In this document: one piece after another, positions 8,414-17,018 of the stretch
Numbering within the stretch: the stretch's first letter is position 1
How the letters are laid out: each line of letters starts with the position of its first letter
NCBI GenBank assembly: GCA_011525915.1
Contig: WYBM01000001.1
Location: forward strand, 1-42,322
Source of the DNA: Ardenticatenaceae bacterium
Lineage (GTDB): Bacteria > Chloroflexota > Anaerolineae > Promineifilales > Promineifilaceae
Direction of reading: 5' to 3'
Length of the DNA stretch: 42,322 bases
The notes under the pieces: model-generated
Database searches by the model: none
Seen by the model: the letters and a program-made list of their open reading frames with translations, nothing else
What the model was told of the DNA's origin: nothing
Translations under genes and position numbers: made by a program

Positions 8414-8968
8414 ATGAAGCCTGACTTGGATAAACTTCTTAATCGGCTGGTTGTGGCCGCATTAACGCTCTTTATCACCGTCATTTTGCTAATGGCCTCA
8501 TTTGTACTGCGTCACTTATGGCTGCAGCAGCACATTGCGAATCTCAGCCATGATGTCCAAGTCAGGCTTGATGATCTGGAAGAGACACATGAAGAAATCA
8601 ATCGCGAATTAGTGGAAATTCGTGCTACACCAGATGGTACACAGACAATTGATAATTGGGAAGACATTTCAGAAGCATTAGAGATGGTTGATGCGCAGCT
8701 TGATTCTATTGAAGAAGATATGATTGAAGTTGCCCTCGTTATGGAATCCCAATCTGAGACAACGTCAATCTCCACAGAGATGCATGCAACACGGCAGGGG
8801 CATCAGGATTTAGCCGATCAAGTGTTTACGATATTTGGTATCCTGATAAGCATTACCAGCATTGCCATCGCGATTTTATTGGGGGCAGCAGTGAAGGTTC
8901 AACAAACAGGGCATACAGGCTTTATACAACCAGACGCCAACGATTACGGGGGAGATTACTTTTTCTAA
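8414..8968 (+). CDS. Unrecognised membrane protein with central coiled coil
   Basis: The predicted protein has 184 residues: a membrane helix (LVVAALTLFITVILLMASFVL), a long acidic heptad-like region (about residues 40-120, for example VRLDDLEETHEEINRELVEI) predicted to be a coiled coil, a second helix (ILISITSIAIAILLGAAV) and a short tail. ATG 8414 is chosen because GGAGA lies just upstream; the longer frame from TTG 8348 would run through the terminator hairpin. The two-helix coiled-coil shape resembles methyl-accepting or tethering proteins, but no signalling domain is visible. Function unknown. Confidence 0.65.
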   Translation: MKPDLDKLLNRLVVAALTLFITVILLMASFVLRHLWLQQHIANLSHDVQVRLDDLEETHEEINRELVEIRATPDGTQTIDNWEDISEALEMVDAQLDSIEEDMIEVALVMESQSETTSISTEMHATRQGHQDLADQVFTIFGILISITSIAIAILLGAAVKVQQTGHTGFIQPDANDYGGDYFF

Positions 8969-8974
8969 TTAAGC

Positions 8975-9003
8975 TTGACGGAGACGCCATCCTTTGCCAT
9001 ACT
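8975..9003 (+). promoter_or_regulatory. Duplicated gntR promoter, left copy
   Basis: TTGACG (8975-8980), a 17-base spacer, then CATACT (8998-9003). It is the copy of the promoter at 20627-20655, with one change in the -35 box. It could still drive the truncated gntR copy or the exopolysaccharide gene at 9230. Confidence 0.55.
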
Positions 9004-9012
9004 AGGCGCAAC

Positions 9013-9023
9013 TGGTCAGACCA
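9013..9023. promoter_or_regulatory. FadR-subfamily GntR operator, left copy
   Basis: TGGTCAGACCA is a perfect palindrome of the TGGTNNNACCA type bound by FadR/PdhR/LldR regulators. It is identical to the copy at 20665-20675 and lies just downstream of the -10 box, a typical repression position. Confidence 0.55.
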
Positions 9024-9041
9024 CTTGCCAGAAGGAAGCTG

Positions 9042-9176
9042 ATGAGCAATTGGACGGCGCCACAAAGGCCAAACTCCTACGCAGAACAGACCTTAATGAA
9101 TGCCATCTTGGATAGCACATTTCCGCCAGGCAGCACCTTACCCGACAAACGTGACTTGGCGTGCCAACGGCCGTAG
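9042..9176 (+). pseudogene. Truncated 5' copy of the GntR regulator gene
   Basis: The first 41 codons match the gntR gene at 20694 (MSNWTAPQRPNSYAE in both). Similarity stops at about 9168 and the frame hits TAG at 9174-9176, in the middle of the DNA-binding helix region. The matching segment including its promoter (8975-9168 against 20627-20820) is 194 bp long, has no indels and differs at 22 positions (about 89% identity, aligned by eye). It cannot make a functional regulator. Confidence 0.8.
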
Positions 9177-9229
9177 GTGGCACCTGGTAAGGTGGGGTCT
9201 GCTCTAATATTGTTGTTTATGAGGAATCT

Positions 9230-10471
9230 ATGCATATGGAACCACGGCTTGAGCCGTTTGATATACGGCCGTACCTACTGGCACTGCAGCAAAACGGCCG
9301 TAAATTAGCCCTGTTTACAATGCTTACGGCCGTGACCGTCCTCTTTATCAGCTTTATCCTGAGACCCACTTATGAAGCCACCGCTCTAGTGGCTCTAACC
9401 CAACCCCGGCAATTGGTACAATTTGATCCTCGTTTTGAGAGCGTACAGGATGAACGACAATCTTTACTACTCTACCCGGAGCTGGCACTCAGTGACCACA
9501 TTTTAGTTAATCTTCTAGCCCAAACCCAAACGAACCTGCCCGAGTTAAACACTATTGAAGATTTACGCAAGCGGCTTGCTGCCGTACCGGCCAATGATCC
9601 CGGTCTGATTCGTTTGATCGTTTCTTATCATGACCCGGAAACGGCCGCTCAAGTTGCCAATCGTTGGGCGGACTTATTTATCATCCAAATAAATGAATTG
9701 TATGGCGACCAGGGAGGAGAACAGGTGCACTTTTTCCAGGAACAACTGGCCGATGCAGAACAAATGCTAAACGAGGCTGACACTGCCCTGATTGATTTTC
9801 AGCTTTTGAATGAGGGCGATCTTATCAATAGTGAGTTGCAAGCGCTGCAATCTGCCTATGCCCACCACCTGGCCGATTTGAATCAGATTACCTTTTTGCG
9901 CCAGGACATACAGACTTTACACAAACAAATGTCCACAACAGCAGGGGAGGTTGCTTTTTCCGATCAACTAACAGCCCTGTTTCTGCAAATCAAGGTCTTT
10001 AATGCCGAAACCGGTATTCCCCTGGAAGTACAGCTAGATACGGCCGCTACCATTACGCGGCAGAACTCAGAGGAACAGATCACCTTTTTGAATGATCTGC
10101 TGCTGGCTTTAGATGAACGAGAGATGGAAGATGAAGCGCGCCTGGCAGCATTAAAGCCGCAGATTTTGAACTTACAACAAACCCATCAGGGTTATATCGC
10201 TCATTACAACAGCCTGATACGGGATATTACCATAGCCGGAGAGACGTACACGGCGCTGGCGCGCAAAGTCAATGAGGAGCGGATCACAGCGCAGGATACC
10301 AGCACAGGGGCCAGGCTGGCGAGTCAGGCGCAGGCACCCCACAAGCCAACACGGCCGTCGATCATGCTTAACACACTTTTAGGCGGAACCTTAGGGTTTT
10401 TATTGACCGTGTTTATAATTCTTTTAACCGTTTGGTGGCAACAAGTCATTATGTTATCACCAGATGATTAA
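9230..10471 (+). CDS. Wzz-type polysaccharide chain-length determinant / co-polymerase
   Basis: The 413-residue protein has an N-terminal Wzz-type region with one helix (LALFTMLTAVTVLFISFIL), a long largely helical periplasm-side domain (about 60-370), and the family's proline-rich re-entry before the last helix (QAPHKPTRPSIMLNTLLGG, then GFLLTVFIILLTVWW). No cytoplasmic tyrosine-kinase domain is attached. By family it sets chain length in Wzx/Wzy-dependent polysaccharide export. The start ATG 9230 follows GAGG. It is the first gene of the exopolysaccharide block, lies downstream of a duplicated GntR operator, and overlaps the convergent glycosyltransferase by 23 bp. Confidence 0.82.
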   Translation: MHMEPRLEPFDIRPYLLALQQNGRKLALFTMLTAVTVLFISFILRPTYEATALVALTQPRQLVQFDPRFESVQDERQSLLLYPELALSDHILVNLLAQTQTNLPELNTIEDLRKRLAAVPANDPGLIRLIVSYHDPETAAQVANRWADLFIIQINELYGDQGGEQVHFFQEQLADAEQMLNEADTALIDFQLLNEGDLINSELQALQSAYAHHLADLNQITFLRQDIQTLHKQMSTTAGEVAFSDQLTALFLQIKVFNAETGIPLEVQLDTAATITRQNSEEQITFLNDLLLALDEREMEDEARLAALKPQILNLQQTHQGYIAHYNSLIRDITIAGETYTALARKVNEERITAQDTSTGARLASQAQAPHKPTRPSIMLNTLLGGTLGFLLTVFIILLTVWWQQVIMLSPDD

Positions 10472-11570
10472 ATAAGGCTTCATAGGCATCGGTGACACGC
10501 TCCCAGGTGTAGTGGGTGCGGGCATGTTGTTGTGCTTTGGCCTGATAGGTCATGACCAGCGCCGGGTCTTGGAGTAACGGCCGTAATACCTCTTGCAAAC
10601 TATCACTCCCTACGGTCCCGTCATAGGTGAAGCCCGCCTCCCCCATTGCTTCCAAATTCTCCGGCGTGTTATTCACCACCACACAGTTCCCCAGCGCCAT
10701 CGCCTCGATCAAAGCCGGATGTGTACCACCCACACCCGATGTTTCCACAAACAAGTACGCATGGGAACCCAGTTCCCGATACCCCCTGCCAAACACATAA
10801 CCCGTAAACACAATACGCCCATCACCGCCCGCCTGGGCTTTTAACCAGGCTATATACTCCTGAGAGTAGGCAGCATCGCCTACAATGACACAGCGCATCG
10901 TTGTGTCTAATTGACGGAACGCCTGTACCAGATGATGGGCGCAATTTTCTGGTACTAAACGGCCGACAAACAACACATAACGCCCTGCCTCCAGGCCAAA
11001 CTGCGCCAAGGTCTCTCCGGCCGGCACAGGCTCCAACTCTGAGCCATATGAAATGTACAGGGGCTGATGCCGAAAGCGCTGCCGATAATAAGCCTGTACT
11101 ACGTGCGAATCGGTGAGATAGGCATTGGGCAGTCGGGGGGCCAACCATTCGGCAAATTGAATGTACTTCTTGGCCAGCGTCGGCCATTTTTCTCGTTTCC
11201 AATCCAACCCGTCTACATGTAAAACTGTCCGCACGCCCACCAATCGTGGAATCCAGGCAACTGGGCTGTTACCAGCAATAAAGTAGAGGGCCACATCAAA
11301 ATCTTGAAACAGCACGTGCAGCGAAGAGACAAAGGTATGCACGATGGTATCGGCATATTTATTGACAATCGTAGGGAGTTTGACCAGTTTTATGCCTTTG
11401 TAGGTGGCATGGGGATAGTTGATGTGATGACGGCGACAGTAGACGGTCACCTCGTGTCCTCGTTCTACCAGGCGCTGACCTAACTGTTCCACACAGGTTT
11501 CAAAGCCACTGTAACTTGCGGGAATGCCTCGTGTACCAAGTAAAGCAATCTTCAAAGGCTTTTTATACAC
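10449..11570 (-). CDS. GT4-family glycosyltransferase with DUF1972-type N-terminus
   Basis: The N-terminus IALLGTRGIPASYSGFETC is the DUF1972 motif of rhamnosyl-type GT4 enzymes. The C-terminal Rossmann half contains YVLFVGRLVPEN and the acidic donor-binding signature GVGGTHPALIEAMALGN. It should add a sugar from a nucleotide-sugar donor to a lipid-linked oligosaccharide on the cytoplasmic face; the sugar is not predictable. It starts at GTG and overlaps the upstream methyltransferase gene by 8 bp, so the two form a minus-strand pair. Confidence 0.88.
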   Translation of the reverse strand: MYKKPLKIALLGTRGIPASYSGFETCVEQLGQRLVERGHEVTVYCRRHHINYPHATYKGIKLVKLPTIVNKYADTIVHTFVSSLHVLFQDFDVALYFIAGNSPVAWIPRLVGVRTVLHVDGLDWKREKWPTLAKKYIQFAEWLAPRLPNAYLTDSHVVQAYYRQRFRHQPLYISYGSELEPVPAGETLAQFGLEAGRYVLFVGRLVPENCAHHLVQAFRQLDTTMRCVIVGDAAYSQEYIAWLKAQAGGDGRIVFTGYVFGRGYRELGSHAYLFVETSGVGGTHPALIEAMALGNCVVVNNTPENLEAMGEAGFTYDGTVGSDSLQEVLRPLLQDPALVMTYQAKAQQHARTHYTWERVTDAYEALFNHLVIT

Positions 11571-12252
11571 TGTATCCCGTGTCCCCCCCTGAAATTCCGG
11601 AGTCCTTACCTATTAAATAAAAGGATTTTTTTAGACCCAGGAATCTTTCATAGGTGATCATGGCATTAGGAAAAAGCTGTCGTAACCGGGATTCGGAAAG
11701 ATAGCGGACGCCGCTCACATAGGTGTAATTCGCTCGAAAGAGGGCGCAGGCCAGAGAGCGCAATCTTTCACTGGGCAGCCAGTGATAAAAGGGAATACCA
11801 ATGAAAGCATGCGTTTCCAAGGGAAAACGGCCGTTGGGCGTTTGCACAAAATAATCACGGCTCACCCGTTGAATCTCAGCCGCTAATTGCGCAGGCGCGG
11901 CCACATGTTCAATCAACGAATTACATACCGTCAGCCCTAGGCTCTGCCGGGCAAAAGGCAAATGTTCCCCATCGGCGACAACAACGTTGAGCTGAGAAAA
12001 ACGCTGGCGGGCTAACCATACCTCTTCAAGGTTAATGTCTAACAGAATGATCTGATCATGCCGGGGGAAAAAGTTGATAAAAAAGCTGGTTGCCCCTCCC
12101 CCTAAATCCAAAATAAGGCCCGTTTGTTTCCCTAACCCAAAAGTTGTTTGCACATTCTGATACCGTTGGCGACGGAACTGCCGCCGCAACAGTTGAAAAA
12201 TGTCATGAATCACCAATGGCTGCGTCTGTCCTTGTTTTTGTGAATACCTCAT
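11563..12252 (-). CDS. Class I SAM-dependent methyltransferase
   Basis: Motif I is LILDLGGGATSFFI, with the acidic end of strand 2 at ILLDINLEEV, then VVADGEHLPFA and the post-I region SLGLTVCNSLIEHV, matching Methyltransf_11-type enzymes. It has 229 residues, a normal size. Its position before a glycosyltransferase suggests methylation of a sugar or lipid-linked intermediate. ATG 12252 is supported by AAAGGTGG about 7 bases upstream. It is divergent from the flippase gene with only 20 bp between starts, so the two promoters must lie within each other's coding region or be very compact. Confidence 0.85.
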   Translation of the reverse strand: MRYSQKQGQTQPLVIHDIFQLLRRQFRRQRYQNVQTTFGLGKQTGLILDLGGGATSFFINFFPRHDQIILLDINLEEVWLARQRFSQLNVVVADGEHLPFARQSLGLTVCNSLIEHVAAPAQLAAEIQRVSRDYFVQTPNGRFPLETHAFIGIPFYHWLPSERLRSLACALFRANYTYVSGVRYLSESRLRQLFPNAMITYERFLGLKKSFYLIGKDSGISGGDTGYSV

Positions 12253-12272
12253 GTATTATCCACCTTTTACCA

Positions 12273-13823
12273 ATGAAAACCAAAGACGATAACCTAACAA
12301 ACATCGAAGTTGGGCTGATGCGGCCGTTACTCCACAACGGTCTCTACAGTCTATTCACCCTGGCACTGCCCCTGATCGCCTCTCTCTTTGCTATTCCCAT
12401 CCTCATCAATGGGCTGGGGAAAGAGCGGTTTGGCGTACTGGCCTTAAGCTGGGTTTTTGTTGGCTACTTGGGCCTGTTTGATATGGGGCTGGGGCGGGCC
12501 ATCACCCACTTTGTGGCTGATTACCGGGCCAAAGACAAACACGAAGCGATTCCCCATATGATCTGGACGGCCTGGGTTTGCCTGCTAGGTTTGGGGCTGA
12601 TCGCTGGTTTACTGCTTTATTTGGCCACGCCCATACTCGTTGGCCGTATTCTGCAAATTCCAGACGCTTTGACACCAGAGGCAACACGGGCTTTGGGGGT
12701 AGCAGCCGGCACTGTACCCCTGGTCGTCTATATTGCCGGAATGAGGGGGGTCTTGGAGGGATATGAAGCGTTTAAGGGCGTGGCGTTTATCGCCGTTCCC
12801 TTGAGTGTTCTTAATTTTCTGGTACCCCTTTTACTGCTGCCTTTTACCCGGCAACTAGACACCATTCTCCTCTTTCTGCTCTTCATCCGCTGCTTGTTTG
12901 CAGCCATTTATCTATTGACCTGCTTCAACTATGTACCTGGTCTAAAACAACCCCGCTCCCCCAACAAGCAGTTGTTTAAACAGCTGGTGAGCTTTGGCGG
13001 CTGGCTGACAGTAACAAACCTGGTAGGGCCGTTGATGACATATCTGGATCGATTTTGGGTCGGAGCATTTATTTCGGTAACGGCCGTTACCTACTATGCC
13101 ACCAGTTACGACGTCGTTAGCAAAATCAGCATCATTCCCGTCAGCCTGCTCACCGTACTTTTTGCCCGCTTTAGCCACGTACAAATCACCGACAAGCAAA
13201 AAGCGGCAACGATCTTCTGTACTGCCTTACGCTGGCTATTTTTGGTGCTGCTGCCCATATCGCTGTTATTGGCCGTCTTGGCCGCTGACCTGCTCACCCT
13301 TTGGATAGATGCCGCCTTTGCGGCCCAGGGCGCACCCGTCATAGGCTGGCTTGCTGTTGGCTTCCTCATCAATGGCCTGGCGGCCATTCCCTTTGCCTGG
13401 ATTCAGGCCACCGGACGTGCCGATATAACAGCCCGTTATCACCTCCTGGAACTACCACTTTATCTCGGCGCCCTCTGGCTGTTGGTAGCCGGCTATGGTA
13501 TGGTAGGCGTGGCCATGGCCTGGGTGGTTCGCAGTACACTCGATGCTGGTCTGTTATTCTGGTACGCCAGCCGTACCCCACCCATCCAACGGCGCCATCT
13601 TGGGCGGCAACTGGTGCCCCTATTGCCGTTAGCATCGGCTTTTTTTCTGGCACTTAGTGTTATAATATCACTAACGGCAATTCCGCTCATTCGCCTCTTG
13701 TTAGCCACTCTTGTCCTGGCAGGTTACAGTCTTATAGTCTGGCAGCGCTATCTGACCCCGGCTGAAAAAAGAGAGGCGCTGCATTTGTACTGGACAGTGA
13801 TCGGTAGGAAAGTCCCTTCATGA
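12273..13823 (+). CDS. Polysaccharide flippase (Wzx/MOP superfamily)
   Basis: The protein has about 516 residues and some 12-14 hydrophobic helices. It begins with the family's early pattern FTLALPLIASLFAIPILIN followed by GKERFGVLALSW and a conserved DMGLGRAI loop. It should flip lipid-linked repeat units across the cytoplasmic membrane. The frame is open upstream to 12144, but the first part would overlap the divergent methyltransferase gene and lacks hydrophobic character, so ATG 12273 is preferred; no clear ribosome site is present. The stop overlaps the next gene as ATGA. Confidence 0.87.
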   Translation: MKTKDDNLTNIEVGLMRPLLHNGLYSLFTLALPLIASLFAIPILINGLGKERFGVLALSWVFVGYLGLFDMGLGRAITHFVADYRAKDKHEAIPHMIWTAWVCLLGLGLIAGLLLYLATPILVGRILQIPDALTPEATRALGVAAGTVPLVVYIAGMRGVLEGYEAFKGVAFIAVPLSVLNFLVPLLLLPFTRQLDTILLFLLFIRCLFAAIYLLTCFNYVPGLKQPRSPNKQLFKQLVSFGGWLTVTNLVGPLMTYLDRFWVGAFISVTAVTYYATSYDVVSKISIIPVSLLTVLFARFSHVQITDKQKAATIFCTALRWLFLVLLPISLLLAVLAADLLTLWIDAAFAAQGAPVIGWLAVGFLINGLAAIPFAWIQATGRADITARYHLLELPLYLGALWLLVAGYGMVGVAMAWVVRSTLDAGLLFWYASRTPPIQRRHLGRQLVPLLPLASAFFLALSVIISLTAIPLIRLLLATLVLAGYSLIVWQRYLTPAEKREALHLYWTVIGRKVPS

Positions 13824-14908
13824 CCGCCGCAGACAGTATACACACAACGGCCGTTTCCCACTGCCCTCTGTGTCACACTACCGGCAGTTTGTTATACACA
13901 GGCCTGAACGACAGGCTTTTTGCTGCGCCTGGCCGTTGGCATGTACGCCAATGCTCCCGGCCAACCTGCGGCCTTGCCTGGCTTGATCCCCAACCGTGGC
14001 CAGAAGAAATCCACAAACTGTATGCCACCTATTACACCCACACGGCCACCCCTTTCCAGCTATCTCGATGGGGGGGGCTGCGCCAGCTGTGGGAACAGAG
14101 CACGGCCGTTTACAGCCTGGGCTATGACCGATCCCAACTAACCCGCTTTGACCGACTCATCGGTGCCATAACAACCAAAGTGGCCCTGCTGCAAGATTTA
14201 GCCCACTATCGCCTGATGTGGTTGTCAGCGGAAGGGAACGGGCGCCTGCTAGACATCGGCTGTGGTAACGGCGACTTCCTGGCCCGGATGCACACCCTGG
14301 GCTGGCAAACAGTGGGGTTAGAACCCGATGCCCAGGCCGCAGCCATCGCCGGTCGTCGACCCGGCCTGGAGATTTATCAGGGAACAACCGATCATATTCA
14401 ATTCCCAGCCAACAGCTTTGACGCCATCACCCTAAGCCATGTCATCGAACACGTGCCAAACCCATTACACTTGTTACAAACCTGTGCCCACTGGTTAACA
14501 GAAACAGGCCAACTGATCATACTCACCCCCAATATCACCAGTTTAGGTCATCGCTGGTTTAAGACCCATTGGCGCGGATTGGAAATCCCCCGTCATCTCC
14601 ACTTATTTACCCCATCTGCCCTACGCACCTGGACCCTAACAGCCGGTCTGCAGATCCAACAGCTGCGCACAACAGCCAGAGCTGCCCCCATGCTGTTCCG
14701 GGCCAGCTACCAGTTGCAAAAAAATGGTCACCTTCCTCAGGGTATGCCAACTCCCCCTACGCTCTTGGCCCGCCTTGCTGAAAATAAGTTCTGGCTGTGG
14801 GAACATATGGGCCAACGATGGCATTTAGGCGAAGAGCTGTTGTTGGTGGCTGGTAAACGGCCGTTAAACCCCACCGCTTCACCACAAGAACCCCATCATG
14901 CCACCTAA
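13820..14908 (+). CDS. Methyltransferase with N-terminal zinc-binding motif
   Basis: A four-cysteine zinc site (CPLCHTTG, then CSRPTCGLAW) precedes a class I methyltransferase core with motif I LLDIGCGNGDFLARM and VGLEPDAQAAAI, then SFDAITLSHVIEHVPNP. This architecture (Methyltransf_23 with a zinc ribbon) is common in O-antigen and exopolysaccharide clusters. It likely methylates a glycan or sugar nucleotide. It overlaps the flippase gene by ATGA and the following GT2 gene by 11 bp, so the three plus-strand genes form one operon. Confidence 0.87.
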   Translation: MTAADSIHTTAVSHCPLCHTTGSLLYTGLNDRLFAAPGRWHVRQCSRPTCGLAWLDPQPWPEEIHKLYATYYTHTATPFQLSRWGGLRQLWEQSTAVYSLGYDRSQLTRFDRLIGAITTKVALLQDLAHYRLMWLSAEGNGRLLDIGCGNGDFLARMHTLGWQTVGLEPDAQAAAIAGRRPGLEIYQGTTDHIQFPANSFDAITLSHVIEHVPNPLHLLQTCAHWLTETGQLIILTPNITSLGHRWFKTHWRGLEIPRHLHLFTPSALRTWTLTAGLQIQQLRTTARAAPMLFRASYQLQKNGHLPQGMPTPPTLLARLAENKFWLWEHMGQRWHLGEELLLVAGKRPLNPTASPQEPHHAT

Positions 14909-15848
14909 ATCTGTGCCGCCATCGCTGTGGATCATCATCCTCAACTGGAATAATTTAGAAGACACTCTGGCTTGCCTTCACACATTACAGGCAATGCCCC
15001 CATTACCCCTGGCCACCCAAATCCTGGTCATTGATAATTACTCCCAACATGATCCTCGTGAGAGGATTCAACAACATTATCCGCAGGTAAAAACCATACG
15101 CCTGCCGCACAACGTGGGCTTTGCCGGGGGCTGCAACGTGGGGCTGCGGCTGGCCCTGGCTGCTCAGGCAGCGTATGTGCTGCTGTTAAATAACGATACT
15201 ATCGTCGCGCCGCACTTTTTGCGGCCGCTGCTCGCATACTGCGCTGCCCGGCCTACCACCGGCATTGCCGCTCCCCTCATTTATCATGCTGACAAACCGG
15301 AAATCATCTGGTTTGCCGGTGGGCATGTCCAATTAAGCTTGGGGCATTGCCGCCACCAGCGGCATGCTCTGCCTACATCCATGCCCACCGGGTACGTGAC
15401 GGGCTGCTGCATGTTAATTGCCAGACCGGTATTAGAACGCATTGGCCTGTTAGATGAGGCTTTTTTTGCTTATTATGAGGACGTAGATTTTTGTCTGCGG
15501 GCACGGCAAGCAGGGTTTGTGCCCGCTTGTGTGCCTCAGAGCATTATCTGGCATAAAGTGTCAGCCAGTACACGGCCGTCCCAAGGCCACACGTCCCCCC
15601 TTAAACATTATCTTGTGGCCCGCAACCGGCTCATACTCGTCAAAAAACATGGCCGTCGCCTCAGCGTCATCTTTTTTGTGCTGATTATCAACCCCATCAT
15701 CACCACCTTTTTCCTGTTGGCTTTTTTGCTGCGCGGGCGTTGGCATAAGATGGCAGCATTGCTGTGGGGGATGTGGGATGGCCTGCGCTACCAGCCACAG
15801 AATCCTAAAGTTAAGCCGCCGCCCTATTTTTTATGCAGAGAGGATTGA
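14898..15848 (+). CDS. GT2-family glycosyltransferase (rhamnosyltransferase-like)
   Basis: The N-terminal GT-A fold carries WIIILNWNNLEDTLACL, then VIDNYSQHDP, VGFAGGCNVGLRLA and the metal-binding LLLNNDTIV. Later the acceptor-side motif EAFFAYYEDVDFCLRARQAG appears. A C-terminal hydrophobic pair (VIFFVLIINPIITTFFLLAF) tethers it to the membrane. The pattern matches WcaA/rhamnosyltransferase-like GT2 enzymes acting on lipid-linked glycans. It is the last gene of the plus-strand trio and overlaps the convergent GT4 gene by 18 bp. Confidence 0.88.
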   Translation: MPPKSVPPSLWIIILNWNNLEDTLACLHTLQAMPPLPLATQILVIDNYSQHDPRERIQQHYPQVKTIRLPHNVGFAGGCNVGLRLALAAQAAYVLLLNNDTIVAPHFLRPLLAYCAARPTTGIAAPLIYHADKPEIIWFAGGHVQLSLGHCRHQRHALPTSMPTGYVTGCCMLIARPVLERIGLLDEAFFAYYEDVDFCLRARQAGFVPACVPQSIIWHKVSASTRPSQGHTSPLKHYLVARNRLILVKKHGRRLSVIFFVLIINPIITTFFLLAFLLRGRWHKMAALLWGMWDGLRYQPQNPKVKPPPYFLCRED

Positions 15849-17018
15849 TCGGTAAACGGCCGTCCACTTCTCTATAAATTGGTCCAAGGTAAAATGAGCA
15901 GCAAGGCGAAGGCGGCCGTTTTGCCCCATCGCCGCCCGCGTATCAGGGTGATGTATCAGCTGCAAAACAGCCGCAGCCATCGCCTGTGGCTGTCCCGGCT
16001 TAACCAGTAATCCCGTCACTCCATCAGCCACCATCTCCATGGTGCCGCCATGGGCGTTAGACACCACCGGCTTCCCGGCTGCCATCGCTTCCAATACCAC
16101 CGTTGGTAAAGGGTCAGGCAAAGTGGAGGGCAGGACAAAGATGTCATAGGCAGCTAAGACGGCCGTTACATCCCGACGAAAATCATGCCACTGCGCCACC
16201 TCAGCCAGACCCAACAAGGTGATTTGGGCCTGCAAATCAACCAATAACTGTTTCTGCCCATAAAAAGTTCCACCTACCAGTGCAAAACGTGCTTGTGGGC
16301 ATTGTTGTGCCACTAATTGCGCCACCTGCAAAAAATAATCCTGTCCCTTCCACTGGTTGACACGCCCCACCATACCAACCAGCACACAGTTGTCGGCAAT
16401 ACCCCATTCAGCCCGCAGACGCTCCCTGTCTGTCTCCATTGGCTGCCAATCTGCTAGATTAAGGCCAAAGTGAATGACCTTCGTCAGGGTTTGATGGCGT
16501 GGTTCATCGGCGCAAAGGTGAGCTTTAACGGCGGCTGAGGCGGCTATCACCATGACAGACCACCGAGGCAGTAACCAGGCCAGCAAACGGCGCAGAGGAT
16601 ACGGCCGTGTCACTATTTCCAACGTCTGCCATACATGCGGCCGCCGTGTCAGCCACGCCGCCATCGCCCCTGACAACACCGCCGCCGTATGGCTGTGCAC
16701 CAGGTCGATCTGCTCCCGCCGGATGAAACGAGCCAGGGCCCACGAAGAAACCAACAAGCGCCATCCATAAAGCAGCAGCCCCAGCGGCGTAAAGTAGTGG
16801 CGGCGCAAAACAGCCAGCTTGCACCACATCACCCGAATATCACGGGCGGCCAAGGCCTGCCCCAACAACCCGGACTGCGGCAAATCATGGGGCAGCACCA
16901 CCCATGGTTCAAACTGCGTCCGGTCAAGATGTGTAACCAGTTGCAGCAAGATAAAATCAGCCCCATACATCTCATCGCTGGAGTGGACAAACAAAATCTT
17001 TGTGGGCCCTTTGCTCAT
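15831..17018 (-). CDS. GT4-family glycosyltransferase
   Basis: The N-terminal domain begins [20 protein letters not shown]. The C-terminal donor domain has VGMVGRVNQWKGQDYF, then DIFVLPSTLPDPLPTVVLEA and AAGKPVVSNAHGG, typical of GT4 enzymes. ATG 17018 is preferred over the upstream in-frame start at 17075 because it overlaps the stop of the preceding gene as ATGA and restores a standard N-terminus. It is the last gene of the minus-strand operon that begins at 20542. Confidence 0.88.
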   Translation of the reverse strand: MSKGPTKILFVHSSDEMYGADFILLQLVTHLDRTQFEPWVVLPHDLPQSGLLGQALAARDIRVMWCKLAVLRRHYFTPLGLLLYGWRLLVSSWALARFIRREQIDLVHSHTAAVLSGAMAAWLTRRPHVWQTLEIVTRPYPLRRLLAWLLPRWSVMVIAASAAVKAHLCADEPRHQTLTKVIHFGLNLADWQPMETDRERLRAEWGIADNCVLVGMVGRVNQWKGQDYFLQVAQLVAQQCPQARFALVGGTFYGQKQLLVDLQAQITLLGLAEVAQWHDFRRDVTAVLAAYDIFVLPSTLPDPLPTVVLEAMAAGKPVVSNAHGGTMEMVADGVTGLLVKPGQPQAMAAAVLQLIHHPDTRAAMGQNGRLRLAAHFTLDQFIEKWTAVYRSILSA

